The notes beneath the pieces were generated by a model. That model was not told where the DNA came from. It ran no database searches and saw only the letters and a list, made by a program, of their open reading frames with translations. A stretch of 64,000 nt of DNA from Rhizopus arrhizus (taxonomy: Eukaryota; Mucoromycota; Mucoromycetes; Mucorales; Rhizopodaceae): positions 248,001-312,000 of the forward strand of contig JAKZZE010000005.1 in the NCBI GenBank assembly GCA_024220505.1, given 5' to 3'. This document shows, in pieces, positions 1-11,561 of the stretch (positions are counted from its first letter, which is position 1; each line of letters begins with the position of its first letter). The position numbers and the translations under genes are program-made.

Positions 1-267
1 TTCTTTTTATAAATTAAAAAAAAAAAAAAAAAAAGACATTTTTAATTTTTAGGGTCCAATGACATAATAACGTATTACAAAGCCGACAACATCCATGCTG
101 TTTTCTTTTTTGAGTAAAGTTTTCGTTTCTCCCTCTGCTTGTTTCTCTTCCTTTCTTTCTTTTAAAAAGTTAATCAATGGAATCCACTGCAAATTACTTG
201 AGAAACGGTGACAAAAATGAACATTACAATAAAAGAATAAAACTTTTTTTTTATTAATATTTACAAA

Positions 268-524
268 CTAGTAATCCTTTGCCTCTCTTTCTTGAATATG
301 TCTTTGTCTTGAACGCAAAAATAATTCTTTCAACGTTTTGCCATTTTGCATACGAGGATCAGTTCGCTCGTTTAAGAAATAAGCTAATGTACCAACAGTA
401 AGGGAGAAGGCAATATCCCCATATCTTTTTTTTTTTTTTTTTTTTGTGAGTTCAATATTCCATGAAATATAAAGTTTGAAGCTTACTTTGATATAAGGTA
501 TTCGTATCTTATAGGGGCTGACAT
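268..524 (-). CDS. NCE101: Nce101-like small membrane protein
   Basis: Two exons (524-487, 424-268) join in phase to a 64-residue protein. The start ATG lies at 522-524, the donor is GTAAGC, and the intron ends in a long A tract before AG. The protein has a short N-terminus, one hydrophobic segment around residues 17-28 (FSLTVGTLAYFL) and a basic, charged tail. This order and the motif GTLAYFLNER followed by G-K-T-L-K-E-L match fungal Nce101 (non-classical export protein 1), a roughly 50-65 aa single-pass protein; yeast Nce101 is linked to export of proteins lacking a signal peptide. Family assignment rests on sequence pattern and length; the role is inferred from the family. Confidence 0.8.
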
Positions 525-2120
525 TATGAACAAAAAAAATAAAATAAAATAAAAGGGTATGAAAAAAAGCAGTTATGGTTAAGGTGTGCAAGGGATCGGT
601 GATTGAATAGCAAGAAATTATCAACACATTAAAAATGTGATTTTACTGAGCAAAATCAGAATTGGATTTTCTAGGTTGAAGATAGCAAACCCACTAATGT
701 TTTCACTGTTAAGGGCAGATAGTAGAAATGGCACCATAGTAAGTCTGAAAAATATAGGCGAAATGAAACTGCCTTGGTGTAGTCAGTAATGCGGTGTTGT
801 ATGATGTTTGGCAAGGATCTGTTCACGTAGACTGAAACTGAGTTGCCAAAGAAAAGATCGTGAATACATTTAATGAGCTCTTTTTTTGAAGACCAAGCCT
901 TGTTAGTACTTACTTATTTAGGGAATATTTGTTCGTAGGCTTCTCGTTTATCCCAATACTATTCGCTAGCTATCTGGTCTTGGCTCTGGCTTAGACGCAC
1001 CTTCCACGATCAACTAACAGTCGAGACTGTGGTTGCCTATAAATTTATTGTGAATAGAATCTGTTCGAAATCGATTAATTAATTTTGATGAGTATCCTTT
1101 GTTATTCATGATTCTTGTAAATACTTTGCAATCAGTGTTTATCAGTTACTGAGACTTGAATTAAGTAAAAAATTAAAATCAATAGGAAATCAATGTTGTT
1201 TCATCTATAAATGGTATGTTTAACAAAAACTTGGTAGAAACCAAGGAGTCATAAAGCAAGAATAATTAGCATATTGTGAAAGGGTTGTGAACAGAAAACA
1301 AAAGCGTAGGGAGCCACCAGTTGCTAAAATGGACGAGTTTTGCATGTCGAGAATAGCCAACTTTTAAGATTTAAACAAGTATCTGACAAATGTCTTTTTA
1401 TCTTGGGGTTATTCTTGTAGTGAAAGAGACCTTGACCATAAATAGCCGAGATAGACTAGATATTTTCAAAAACAAGTTGGAAAGCTTTTGGTTATTGCCG
1501 TATTCTTTTCCAAGGTTTTAGATATTTGTGATTGGGTTTCTTTTATTATTTGTTCTATTAACTTTTTTTTTTTTCCCCTTTGTACATTCAATCGATTTAC
1601 GCTTGATCTTTGATGGTAAGGAACAGTTTAGATATCTAATTATGTTCATAGATTTTCTCATTTTCCTATAACTTTTCTCTCAAAAATCTTGAAATAAACA
1701 AAGGAGATGGAAACAAGACTGCGTGGGAGAGGATGAAAAGATTGAGGGATTTAAAAAAAAATTTGTAGAAATTAACAATAAAATAAGCTTAACCCACCTT
1801 CCTTTACATGATCAATTCAGTTTTAATTACAATTACCATCCAATATGGTTATAGGATAATTAAAGACAAAGCATAAATACATTTTATTATCTTTGGATGA
1901 TTTTTATATGTCCAATGAAGACAGAAGAATATCAGGTGAGAAAAAAAAGAAAGGGATCGCATGAAAAAGGGCCCCACAATTTCCTTATAAAAAGGCATGC
2001 CACTTTTGTTACGAGTTAAATAGAGATACGTTGGAAACTAAAAGTGATTTATGGTAGACTCATGAAATATATTGTAATCTCTAATAGACAGAGAATAAAA
2101 GTAATATTAACATATTTTAT
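525..2120. other. Intergenic, no gene recognised
   Basis: AT-rich sequence without a long open frame or recognisable repeat. It holds the presumed promoter of the Nce101-like gene and the 3' side of the Q/E-rich gene. Confidence 0.5.
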
Positions 2121-2570
2121 TTACAATAGCTTTCTTTCATTCATCATCTGCTGTCGAAGTTCATCAGCATGGATACATCCATGATCAATAGGAAATAAAC
2201 CAGTAACAACTTCAGCTAAAGGAGATTGTTGTCTTTCTTGTCGTTGTTTTATTTCTTTATATTGTTCTTGTTCATGCTGTTGTTCTTGTTCATGTTGTTG
2301 CTCTTGTTCTTCATGAGCTAAGCTTGTCCTTCTTTTTTCTTTATTCTTCTTCTCTTGACGTTCATGTACCACATCTTTTACAAACCCTGCTACATCTTTC
2401 ACATAACCTACTACACCCAATTTTTCAGGTGATAAACTGTGTTGACCTGTTCTATTTTCTTGTTCTTCTTGGGGATGAGGTGTATGAATAACATGGGTTT
2501 GCTGGTAGGGTTTTTTTTCGGGTGCAATAGCTGTTTGTACAGGAATGTGTTGAGGAATATCTTTATTCAT
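2121..2570 (-). CDS. Hypothetical Gln/Glu-rich charged protein
   Basis: A single-exon frame of 149 codons, ATG at 2568-2570. No family recognised. The first 50 residues are polar and Pro/Gln-rich. A short amphipathic stretch follows (GYVKDVAGFVKDVVHERQ), with a duplicated VKDV core. A strongly charged region (residues about 70-115) contains a tandem HEQEQQ repeat and is probably a helical or coiled segment. The last 35 residues are more ordered and end in basic residues. No signal peptide or membrane segment is visible. Some low-complexity frames of this kind are chance; the long continuous frame, normal start context and structured ends argue for a real gene. Confidence 0.55.
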   Translation of the reverse strand: MNKDIPQHIPVQTAIAPEKKPYQQTHVIHTPHPQEEQENRTGQHSLSPEKLGVVGYVKDVAGFVKDVVHERQEKKNKEKRRTSLAHEEQEQQHEQEQQHEQEQYKEIKQRQERQQSPLAEVVTGLFPIDHGCIHADELRQQMMNERKLL

Positions 2571-3096
2571 TTTTTTTTTCTTTTGAAAAAAAAGAAAAGG
2601 TTGCTGTACGTGCTTTATTTATGCCTTTTTTTTCGTATTCATGCAGCCTACTTGTTCTTTTTTTAGTCTATTTTTTAAATTCAGAATAATTTTACCCAAT
2701 TTCCCAGTAATTATATCACCCGTTTAGTTGACGGCGGGTAATAGAGGCAAGATGATTCAAATCATACAATGATTTTCGAACAATATGGCTTACAATAGCT
2801 GATGACGTAATAGATTCACAGTATTATTAACTTTTTCATTCTCATAAACAATTGCTTTATAAAAGAAAAGGAAAATATGTAAGTTGATTGACAAGAAGCT
2901 ATTTTCTTCTCTTTTTTTCATATTAATAAAGAGACTTTAATACTTTTCTCACATTTCTTGTATAGATTTAATTTTTCGGATAAAAGTTGATTTAAATACA
3001 AGTAAATTTATTATATAAATATCAATCGCAGTACTGCAATTATTTTTAATTACAGTCAATCATGAACAAAAAAAACATATAATTCCGCAGTGATCA
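2571..3096. other. Intergenic, no gene recognised
   Basis: AT-rich spacer between two minus-strand genes; nothing recognisable apart from A/T runs. Confidence 0.5.
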
Positions 3097-4883
3097 TCAA
3101 TTAAAGAACTGAGTATCGATGCCATAAGTAAAGTCGTACATTATTATTTTACCGAGATTTGAACAGCAAATGATTCTTCCAAAATCAAATTGTAGATTTA
3201 ATATTCTACTTATCATCAGTAATCATTCTTATCAAATCACCAGCTTACCTTCCTAGATTCACACCATTTAAACTTTTTAACAAGACACCATTTTCTAAAG
3301 CCCAAATCTTTAAGTTTCCATCGTAACTTCCACTTACTATTGTTCTTGATTGACTGTCTAATTGTATTGCACGCACAAGATCAGAATGACTCGTCAATGT
3401 CTGAACACATTCACCTGTCAGTGCATCCCATATTTTGATTGTCTGATCGCATGAGCCACTAATAATGTACTTGCCATCATATTCTACACAAGCAATACCT
3501 CTACTGTGTGAATCTAATGTCCTCAGACATTCGCCAGTATTCTACAAGATGGTTACCATCAAATAACACAAACGTATTTTATGCCTACCATATCCCAAAT
3601 CTTTATTGTCTTGTCACCTGAAGCAGATATAACTCGATCATCCTTAAATTGTATAGCATTCACAGCTGCTCGATGACCTCGAAGTATCAGATGTGTCTCT
3701 GCGTTCCCATCAGAATCAAGGTGCCATATACGTATTGTTCTATCTTTTGAACAACTCACAAGCACATTGTCCTTAAATTTCACGTTAAATACACTTTCTT
3801 GATGTCCACGCAACACATTGACTTTTCCTCCCGTACGCATGTCCCAGACAATCAGCACCGCATCACTTCCACCACTAATCAAGTATCGATCATCAAATTG
3901 TAAGCAAAGTACGCTTCCTATATGACCTTCAAAGGTACGTATCAAAAGACCGGTATGGATATCCCACATCTTGATCTGTTGATCTCGACTGCCAGTGACG
4001 AGAAAAGATGTGTTGAATTGCAAGCAATAGATGCCACCATTATGAGGATTAGAACAAAACTCTTGTACTTTGTATCTTCCCTCACGCCATCTTTTTTCAA
4101 TCGTCAATCGATTCCGGTAAAGTCGTTTCCAATTAATGTATCTTGTGTCAGTTGCGTCTTTGTAGTGGTAAATGGGTGTCTCATCAAATCGAGTCTTTCG
4201 TCGGGGTCGATTCATAAATATGTTACTGAGTGATCCTCTTTTGAGTGGTTGTGATCTTGAGGATGAAAAGACATGTTCTGGTGAGATGAGATCTTTGTAC
4301 CGTGTTTGTTGTTGTAGTGGGTTAGTAGACAACACCTTGAATGGTTTTAATCGTGGTACAAGATGAGGTATGAATGTGTTACTGATACTCTTTGGTACTA
4401 TCCTCTGTACCAAATAGCTTTCAATGGCTTCTTCATTAAATGACCAACCGGATTGAATGTAAAGATCTTTCCAAAGTTGCTGATCTTGTATTATCTTGTT
4501 CCATTTAGATGAAACATATGATAGATGAACTATTGTTTTTATATCTAAATAATATAAAATAGAAAGCTTAATCTCATATGGTAAATTCTAATAGAAATTC
4601 ATGAGCTTTTTCTTTCATCTATTCATTTAAATATTACTGTAATATAATCTTTATCAATTAAAGGTGATAATCGATGAACTACTTTTGATGTAATTGAAGT
4701 AGGCATATGTTTTAATAATTCATACGCAAATTCTATTGTTATTCATTAATAATAACAATAACAGTTTGTTTCATGTTTTTTTTGAATAAAACCTGCTTTT
4801 TGTTCATTTGTCCAATCTTTCATAAAACAAGGCAATTTGAATTGCTGTTCTATAAAGCCTTCGTCATATTGAATAAAATTCAT
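3097..4883 (-). CDS. F-box/WD40-repeat protein (SCF substrate receptor)
   Basis: Five exons (4883-4793, 4732-4638, 4587-3589, 3541-3249, 3205-3097) join in phase to 528 aa. The F-box sits near residue 62 (LPYEIKLSILYYLD, then SYVSSKWNKII). A basic linker contains INWKRLYRNRL and leads into WD40 repeats with GSRDQQIKMWD, GGSDAVLIVWD, CSKDRTIRIWH, ASGDKTIKIWD, GSCDQTIKIWD and GSYDGNLKIWA. The C-terminus ends in QFDFGRIICCSN and GIDTQFFN. This is the architecture of beta-TrCP/Pof1/Met30-type receptors that bind Skp1 through the F-box and phosphorylated substrates through the propeller. The exact orthologue and substrate are not determined. The first intron has a weak donor (GTTTTA) but the phase fits. 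Confidence 0.88.
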
Positions 4884-6190
4884 TCAAGTAAAAAAGAAAC
4901 GTATTAAAGGGAAAAAAAAAGAGAGAGAGAAAGCCGTACTTTTTATCACTTTTTAAACACTGTGTAACATCATGACATGTTGAATGATTTTCTTTTTTTT
5001 TAAAAAAAAAACTCTATTGTTTTCATAAGGGATAAAAAGTAAATTCCTTATTGCTATCCAAAGAAAAAAAGTTGCAGTGATTTTTTTTTTTTTTCCCTCA
5101 CGCACATAAAATTACAAAATTATTTGTTTTAATAAGAGATTTGTAAACGTAATCAAGACAAGCAAACAGATCTCCTTCAAAGTGTTTTTTAGTATGTATT
5201 AAAACTCATCAAAAAGTTCCTTAAAAAAAACATGTAACACACATATTATACATCATCTCAAAATATTCATTGGCCCTTGAGTTGAAAAAAATTTGATCTT
5301 AAAATTAGAAATGATGTCGAGCATAAATTATTTCAATCCCCACCCCCCCTATAAACAAGTGAAAAAAAATTATTTCAATCCCAAACGTGAAAAGAACCAT
5401 AATGCTTTACACCCTTTTTTTCAGATTTTTTTTATAAAATGACAGAGATTAAGCAGACAGAGCCTTTGATGCTTATTTTCAATAAATTGGGAGCAAAACA
5501 TAGAATGAAGAATTATTTGAAGGTTCATAGACTTTAAAAAGAAAAGATTGGGCAAACGTACAGATGTGCTTCTTAGCCGAGACCAAATATGGCTGTAACC
5601 GTTATTGACTATACTGAAATAAGACATTGTCTTATAAGTTTTAACAGTAAGGGCCTGATAGAGCCAAAATATATAATGGTTATGTAATAAAATCCCAAAT
5701 TTCATAAATATTTTTATCGTTTAAATATTATTATATGCACTATACGGTTGGCTATGTATTTCTTGAATTATGTCCATTTCATTATCATATGTCACTATGC
5801 AGCTTTACATACAGTTTAATACAAATATTTACTGTTCAATTATTAGTATATTTCACTATGGCTCACATACTACATTATTTTATTAATTATTGGGCAAACT
5901 GAGCTGAAATAATTGGAAAAGGGGGTAAGAAAACCTGGTGAAGAAACGTAACAAAATTGGAAAGAATTCAAAAGAAAATTAACAAGAAAAGAGACACAGA
6001 TGAAAAGCAATGAAAATAGCCAAATAGATATAATATAAAATGGAAGAAAGTTAGATACGTTTTTGATTGAGTCGTTTAGTGTACTTGTATGAAAGGTGAG
6101 AATGATCAATGTATGCAGAGTTGAAAATAATAATAAAAAAGGGTAAGAACTCAAAGTTACCATTATGTTTATCACTTATACTTAATGCAT
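4884..6190. other. Intergenic, no gene recognised
   Basis: AT-rich, with many poly-A/T tracts and a C-run near 5341. Short open frames at 5421-5705 and 5870-6175 on the minus strand are hydrophobic, unlike any family I know, and have no supporting splice structure; I treat them as chance. Confidence 0.5.
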
Positions 6191-6194
6191 CTAG

Positions 6195-8424
6195 ATGAGC
6201 GGCGATAACTGTTCAGGGGAAATTGTTGGTTTCTGGGGCATTGTGCTGGGTGTTGGTTGTGTAAGTAGTCAGCATGTTCTCTAAATCTTCTCGGCCATCT
6301 TGGTCATTGAGGAACATTACATCTGAACCTTTCAGAAATCTAGTCATCTTCACAAAGCGAACGAAAAATATGCAGTAATTGAAGCAGGCAGTTAAACTGC
6401 GATTCCAGAGGCGAGGTTATTCCCTATAGTCAGCATCCCCACGATTGCTAACCACAAGTACTCGGTAGTTTTGACTTGCGCATTTTGATTGGCCATGTCT
6501 AATAGCTTGAGGAAAGACGTGTCTTCTCTGACGAGAATTCGGTGCAATTCGAAAGGTCTCCAGGGTCATTTCTTCACAACGTGGACAGCATTTACTTGTT
6601 CAATACTTATCCAGCAGAAGAACTTAGAAATCATTTTTCAGAAGGACTCTTCTCAAATTCACATCACGAATGGGCTCATGAAACCTGGAATTTGAAGAAG
6701 ATCAATTTCTTATCACAAAGGTAGCGTCATTACCAAATTCCATCTTAACTTGGCAATTAAGGAGTGGCCAGCAAGCTGGTTTTTGGATCAAGACAATAGC
6801 CGAAGCTTTTGATGAATTGAATGAGCAGTAGCATGGTTAGCTGGCGTGCTCACATAATAAGTCTAAAGAACAGCAGTATGCTTGAAGCGATTCCTAAGAA
6901 AACGATATAAGCTTCCAACACCAAAGCTCTGGGGCGAAATAAGCCACGTTCAGCTAGAGCAACGTTATCAGGCTTGATGCCTTGAAGAATATGGCGGTAT
7001 TTTCTTGACTTGCGAGACTTGTCTTGCTGTGACTTTGTGTATCTGTACTCCATCTTCTCTTGAACAGCGGAATCTTCATGAATAAAGTAGAGTATATCTC
7101 TCTCCTTCCAGGATCAACAACCTTATAGGAATCTTCTAGTTCTTGATGATTTGCTAAGAGAAGACTGTTGATGTATCTTGTAGATTCACGTGTAACAATA
7201 AACCTCAAAGAGTAGCAACCTTGAGTAACAAACCTCTTTTTGAGAATGGTCACACCAACACCGTCCGTATGAATCGTTCCCCGGAAGTGCAGGTTCTGAT
7301 CTTCTTCTTCATCTGGGAAAGGCAGAGCATTTAAATTAACCATTTCATGCCAAAGAGCTATCTTGTCAGTGCCATTTCTTTATGAATAGCCTAATTATAT
7401 ATTTCGACTGAAGATCTTGCTATCAAAGTTGGCATAGCAAGGCTTAACTAGAAAATGTACATTTTGTGTAGTTTGAGTATATGGAATATCTCTGGATAGA
7501 TATTGTATAAAAATCTAGAATGAAGGGGTCAGCATATCCATTAGGAAATGAATTCAGTATATAATAGTTTTAGCTTAGCAAAAAGACAGTAATAGCAATG
7601 CTAAAAAGTTAGTTTTCTCTTGCACTCTCTTTTTCCTCTTTACCTTCAGGGTAAGTTCAATGCTCTTGTGATTTTATCCAATTGCTTCATTTGTTCAAGA
7701 TATTCTTTGGTAGAAATCATTTCATATTTTTCCTTGTAGTGAGATAATATTGCCTGTACGGTTACTTCTTTCAATAGACTAACTAGAGCTTCACTCTCTA
7801 GAACTCTTCTTTGTCAATGTATGGTTCTTCTACCCAATGACTCCAGACAGAGTTAAACACTTCATGCGTCACCTAATAAAATAGAGAGTTTACATTAATT
7901 AATTTACAATATACATATAAATAACCTTTACGACTTACCTGCTCTGATATGTATATCTTTGTTATTCTTTTGCCTTCCATCATCTTCTCCTTACTAAGGT
8001 TTATAATTCTTAACAGATCATCAAAGATGCTCTTTAACTTCATCCTGTACTTGCTGAAATTTGTTTGCAGTAAGCGAATGAGTTGATCATCCGGTTCAAT
8101 AGATTGGTCAGTGCAAACTGACATGGCCACAAGGACAGTTTCTTGATCGCTAATGTATCTGTTATGAACAAACAAGCGATGCCGTCTTCTGTAATATTCC
8201 TCATTTTCATCATTTTCACCCTTTTTACTACCCTTAGGTGTTGTCGGAATCAATGGGATGGGCACATCTCTAGGCTTATACACCCTTAGTGGTACAGTAT
8301 TTGCTTTTGTTGTCATAGGAAAGTCATCTGCTACGATTGGGCAGGAAAGTGTTACTTTCTTGACGGATCCTTGAGACTTGTAGTGTCTTGGCCATAACTC
8401 TTCTTCGTTGGAAGATAAATCCAC
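6195..8424 (-). pseudogene. Decayed Fanzor (TnpB-like RNA-guided nuclease family) gene
   Basis: Reading the minus strand in shifting frames gives the ordered parts of a Fanzor/TnpB-type protein. The N-terminal region is at 8424-7940 (with YISDQETVLVAM), then an exon near 7872 with FNSVWSHWVEEPYID. A segment near 7270 carries FRGTIHTDGVGVTILKKR. A RuvC-I-like motif VVDPGRRE is near 7110, then a basic helix YTKSQQDKSRKSRKYR. Near 6720-6640 lie GNDATFVI and SRFHEPIRD, and near 6590 a zinc-ribbon half TSKCCPRCEE. A terminal RLWNRSLTACFNY is near 6390. Several in-frame stops (one where GDW is usual) and frameshifts break the gene. Fanzors are TnpB relatives found in fungal and other eukaryotic transposons. 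The order and spacing make the call fairly firm; the copy cannot encode an intact protein. Confidence 0.75.
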
Positions 8425-8529
8425 AGCAAGGGATGGGGCGGAGCTTGCTTGAAGCAGTAGCTTTTTTTTTTGCTGCTACATAATTTTCTTCTTTGTTTAT
8501 TTGGTGATGTCTCAGATGTTCCGCTGATC

Positions 8530-9280
8530 GAACTCTTTTGCTCTCTGCCCGGTTGGATCAAGTTACGCAAAAAATATCACCGACAACAATTGATTGCAAA
8601 GTCTCATCCCGTGGTATCTTTCCTGTCTATACCGGTCGAAAAGTGGAAGGAGTTCTGGATTCAGCCTATTCGATCTGAAGCTCGTTCGTTGTGGTTTCGG
8701 CTGCTTCATCGGAAGCTGTTTTGTCAGGAGTTGCTGTCTATACGACATATCCGGGAGAACGTCCCCAATTGCGCTTTCTGTCCCTCAACAATTGAAGATC
8801 TTGAACATCTGTTCGTGAATTGTCCTCGGAAATGGATGATCTGGCAGGATATTTTGACACCAGTTTTCCCGTATGCTGAGTTCACGCCATCAAATGTGTG
8901 TACGTTTTTGTGGTCGCTGGGCCCTCCATGGTTGGTTCCTGCGGATGATCTGTGGCTTCTCGCAAGTTGCGCTATCCAGCTAATCTGGCGTTTTCATTGG
9001 CGCTCAAAGATTGATCTTATTCCCTTCATACCCACCACAGTCTCCTCAAGCATTTTTTCAACATATTATTCTATGAAAAAGACAATAGAAATTTAAGCTC
9101 AATCAATTGATCACTGCCACAACAAAACAGAAAAGGAACCCATACGTTTACATCGCCTTTTAGATATCACCAATTCTCCTCTCATTTACTCTATTCATTT
9201 CTACTACATTATGTTCTTTCCCATGTCAGCTCGAGGCGCACCTCTCTATTGACGTGTGGCTTCTCATTTAAATAAGCTTA
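8530..9280 (+). mobile_element. LINE 3' fragment, family A
   Basis: An open frame ending at a stop at 9094-9096 encodes the C-terminus of a non-LTR retrotransposon reverse transcriptase: SEARSLWFRLLHRKLF, then a zf-RVT-type Cys/His cluster (CAFCPSTIEDLEHLFVNC), then IQLIWRFHWRSKID. The copy has no upstream RT catalytic region, so it is 5'-truncated, as is typical for LINEs. A second member of the same family lies at 27040-28140. The 3' side continues towards 9280, where it meets the stop codon of the neighbouring minus-strand gene. Its 5' end abuts the decayed Fanzor gene on the opposite strand. Confidence 0.8.
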
Positions 9281-10502
9281 TTTATCTTTATTTACTACAA
9301 AAAAAAATCTTCTTCGTTTATTCATTGGGCGATTTGTGTAACTGACACTGGAATTGTTATTATTGGAACGAATGCTTTTAAGAGCATTGTTATTAGCACT
9401 GCCAAAGCTGACAGCGACTGAAGTACTGCTGACGACTTCATTGCTCGTGATACTTTTGGGGAGCAAAAGGAGCTGAGTCTCTGTGCTTGGTCGAATCCTT
9501 TTTTTTTTTTGTCAATAAAGGCGAGCCATCGGGCTGCTGCTCTTGCTTCATCTGATATGGGCCCACTTTATTGTGAGCAAGCAGGGAGAGAGACGTACCA
9601 TTAATAGCGGCCGTGCTACTACGTAATCTACTGAGCCTTAAGGTATCAAGTAACGATTTAAATATCTTGCTGTCTATCTGTAGCCGCTTGAGCTCAAGCT
9701 TTCTCTTTGAAATTCTTTGCTTTTTTTTGCTGAGGGAGGAACACAGCGGAAGAAGTACTTGGTACTTGGGTATATGGGCCATTTATGGACAACATAGGAT
9801 AGTGGATACTATCCAGATGCAACCTCTTCATCTCACGCTCCTTTCTTGATATCTTGTGTTTCTTACTCTGATGGCAAGGCGCATCAAAAGAAGCACCAGA
9901 CGAGCGCGTTATGACTCTATCAAAGGAGTCAGCCGTTTTATCAGCTTCCTCTGACAATATCTTTTCTCTTTTTCTTTTCATGCTTCTTTCACATGAGATC
10001 GCGTCTTGTATCTCATCCGGATGGATGGTAGTATCATGCCTTGGTGAGAAAGAAATACCATTAACTAATAAATACTTGTGTATATTAACTACCTGAAACC
10101 TTAAACCAGTTTTTATTTTATTACTAGTACGCTTTGCTATTGGTCTTCCTTTAGAAAGGATTTCTACTTTAAATAAAGCAAAACGCGTTAATATTTTGAC
10201 GCTTCTCTTTTTTTGTAACAGTTATTTTTGACTTACGCTTAGAGGCAGGTATGATCCTTGAGTTGATCTTGCAGTGACTACGCAATCTGCTTGAAATAGG
10301 GGTTCTTTGTTTTGGTATACTAAGCAACAAGTCAGTAAAAGACAAAGTAAAGAGAAAATAAGGTAAAATTAAAATAACACAAAGTGAAAATGAAAGGAAG
10401 AGGAGAATGAAAAAGACAAAAACACACACACACACAAGTTAAAGCTTAGATATAATAATATTAAAGTTACTCATTGAGTATATTGACATCTGAAATATCC
10501 AT
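9278..10502 (-). CDS. Hypothetical basic, probably nuclear protein; possible frameshift
   Basis: Splice signals give a consistent multi-exon start: ATG at 10500-10502, an exon ending ..ILN before a GTAACT donor, an exon encoding DIPKQRTPISSRLRSH, and an exon encoding KGRPIAKRTSNK. A longer frame starting RKREKILSEEADKTADSFD follows. Two similar basic motifs occur in tandem, KKHKISRKEREMKRLHLDS and KKQRISKRKLELKRLQIDS. Joining them needs one extra base in an A8 run near 9721-9728, so this is either a frameshift, an assembly error or an unusual splice. A GTACGT donor near 9602 leads to a last exon ending in MNKRRRFFF and the stop at 9278-9280. The composition (Lys/Arg/Ser) suggests nuclear or DNA/RNA-associated; no known family was recognised. 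The exon boundaries are less certain than for other genes here. Confidence 0.45.
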
Positions 10503-11299
10503 ATTTGTTTTAAAGCCCAAGCTATATATTTTCTCTAAAGTATCAGTTTGCAGTTAAGCTTGCTATTTATAAAGCATGTTTCACTGATCAAGAAGGATAG
10601 TGATGAATTATATCCCCAACATTAGATCTCTTATTAAATCTCTTTCATAGGTATTAAGCAACTGAAGGGCTGATCCATTAAAGGGGTTAAATAGGGGAAA
10701 GATGAAAACTTGTAAACAGTTCAATGTTCCCTGTATGTCTTTGACAACACATTACTGGGAATTATATAGACGCGATACAATCAAAACCTTTGATTAAATT
10801 TTCATTAATCTTTTCCTATACTTCTCTCTTACCTACAAGGGGCTCTTGAACATACAATAAACGTATTGTTTCTATTGAATGTGACCATTTTAATATTATA
10901 CAGATACACACACGACATAGTAAGAACATGTAAAATAATCTATGCGTTCAAGTTCTAAGGAATAAAGAAAGATACATCAATCCTATTGTATAAAAGAAAT
11001 AACCATAGTCTTTCTCTTAAGCTGGTTCCTTAGAGAATGAATAGAACAAAAGTGCAATACCTGTAGATCTAATGAGCCAGTTTAGGTCCGATATAGAATA
11101 AGTAACACAAGCTTTTGAAATAGTAATATTACATATCCCTTCTTTCTTTCTTTTTCTATAGACGCTTTGGCTATGCTTGCTTTGTCTATCTCCTAAAATG
11201 GTTTTCTTTTAAATAAATATCATAGATACGGTTTTTAAAATGTTTCACGTCTCCTTTTTACTTTATACTATATATGATATTCAAATTCAGCTAGTGGGC
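10503..11299. other. Intergenic, no gene recognised
   Basis: AT-rich, no coding or repeat signal that I can name. Confidence 0.5.
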
Positions 11300-11561
11300 T
11301 GCATTATGGTATTTTTACTTGGTTTTCGGACCTTTTCAAAAAAAATTTTGGACGTTCTTTTTTTTTCTGGACGATTTTCATTTTAATTTCAGACGTTTAC
11401 AAAAGAAAATTCAGACAATTTCAATTTTTTATTGGACGATTTTTTTTTATTTTCAGACTTTTTCCTTACTTAATTTAGACAAACACTTTCATATAGATTT
11501 CCATAATTATTTGTCGCAAGCTGGAAAAACTTGTCGTGATTTAAATTTTGCTTTGTCGCAA
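11300..11561 (+). repeat. Degenerate short tandem motifs beside the zinc-finger element
   Basis: Between 11325 and 11470 a loose unit recurs: a T-rich stretch followed by GGAC or CAGAC (cggacc, ggacg, ggacg, cagacg, cagac, ggacg, cagac, tagac). From 11508 a different word, TTGTCG, recurs three times (ttgtcgcaag, ttgtcgtgat, ttgtcgcaat), spaced about 22-25 bp, and the last copy abuts the outer end of the inverted repeat at 11562. The stretch is open on the plus strand only because it is T-rich. It may be part of the mobile element or an older repeat that served as target. Confidence 0.5.

Noticed and set aside
3922..4366. Plus-strand open frames opposite the F-box/WD40 gene
   Set aside because: They are antisense shadows of a well-supported minus-strand gene and show no domain or start context.
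10169..10435. Hydrophobic minus-strand frame before the basic gene
   Set aside because: Its 5' part is intronic T/C-rich sequence; only the last segment coincides with a real exon of the gene 9278-10502.
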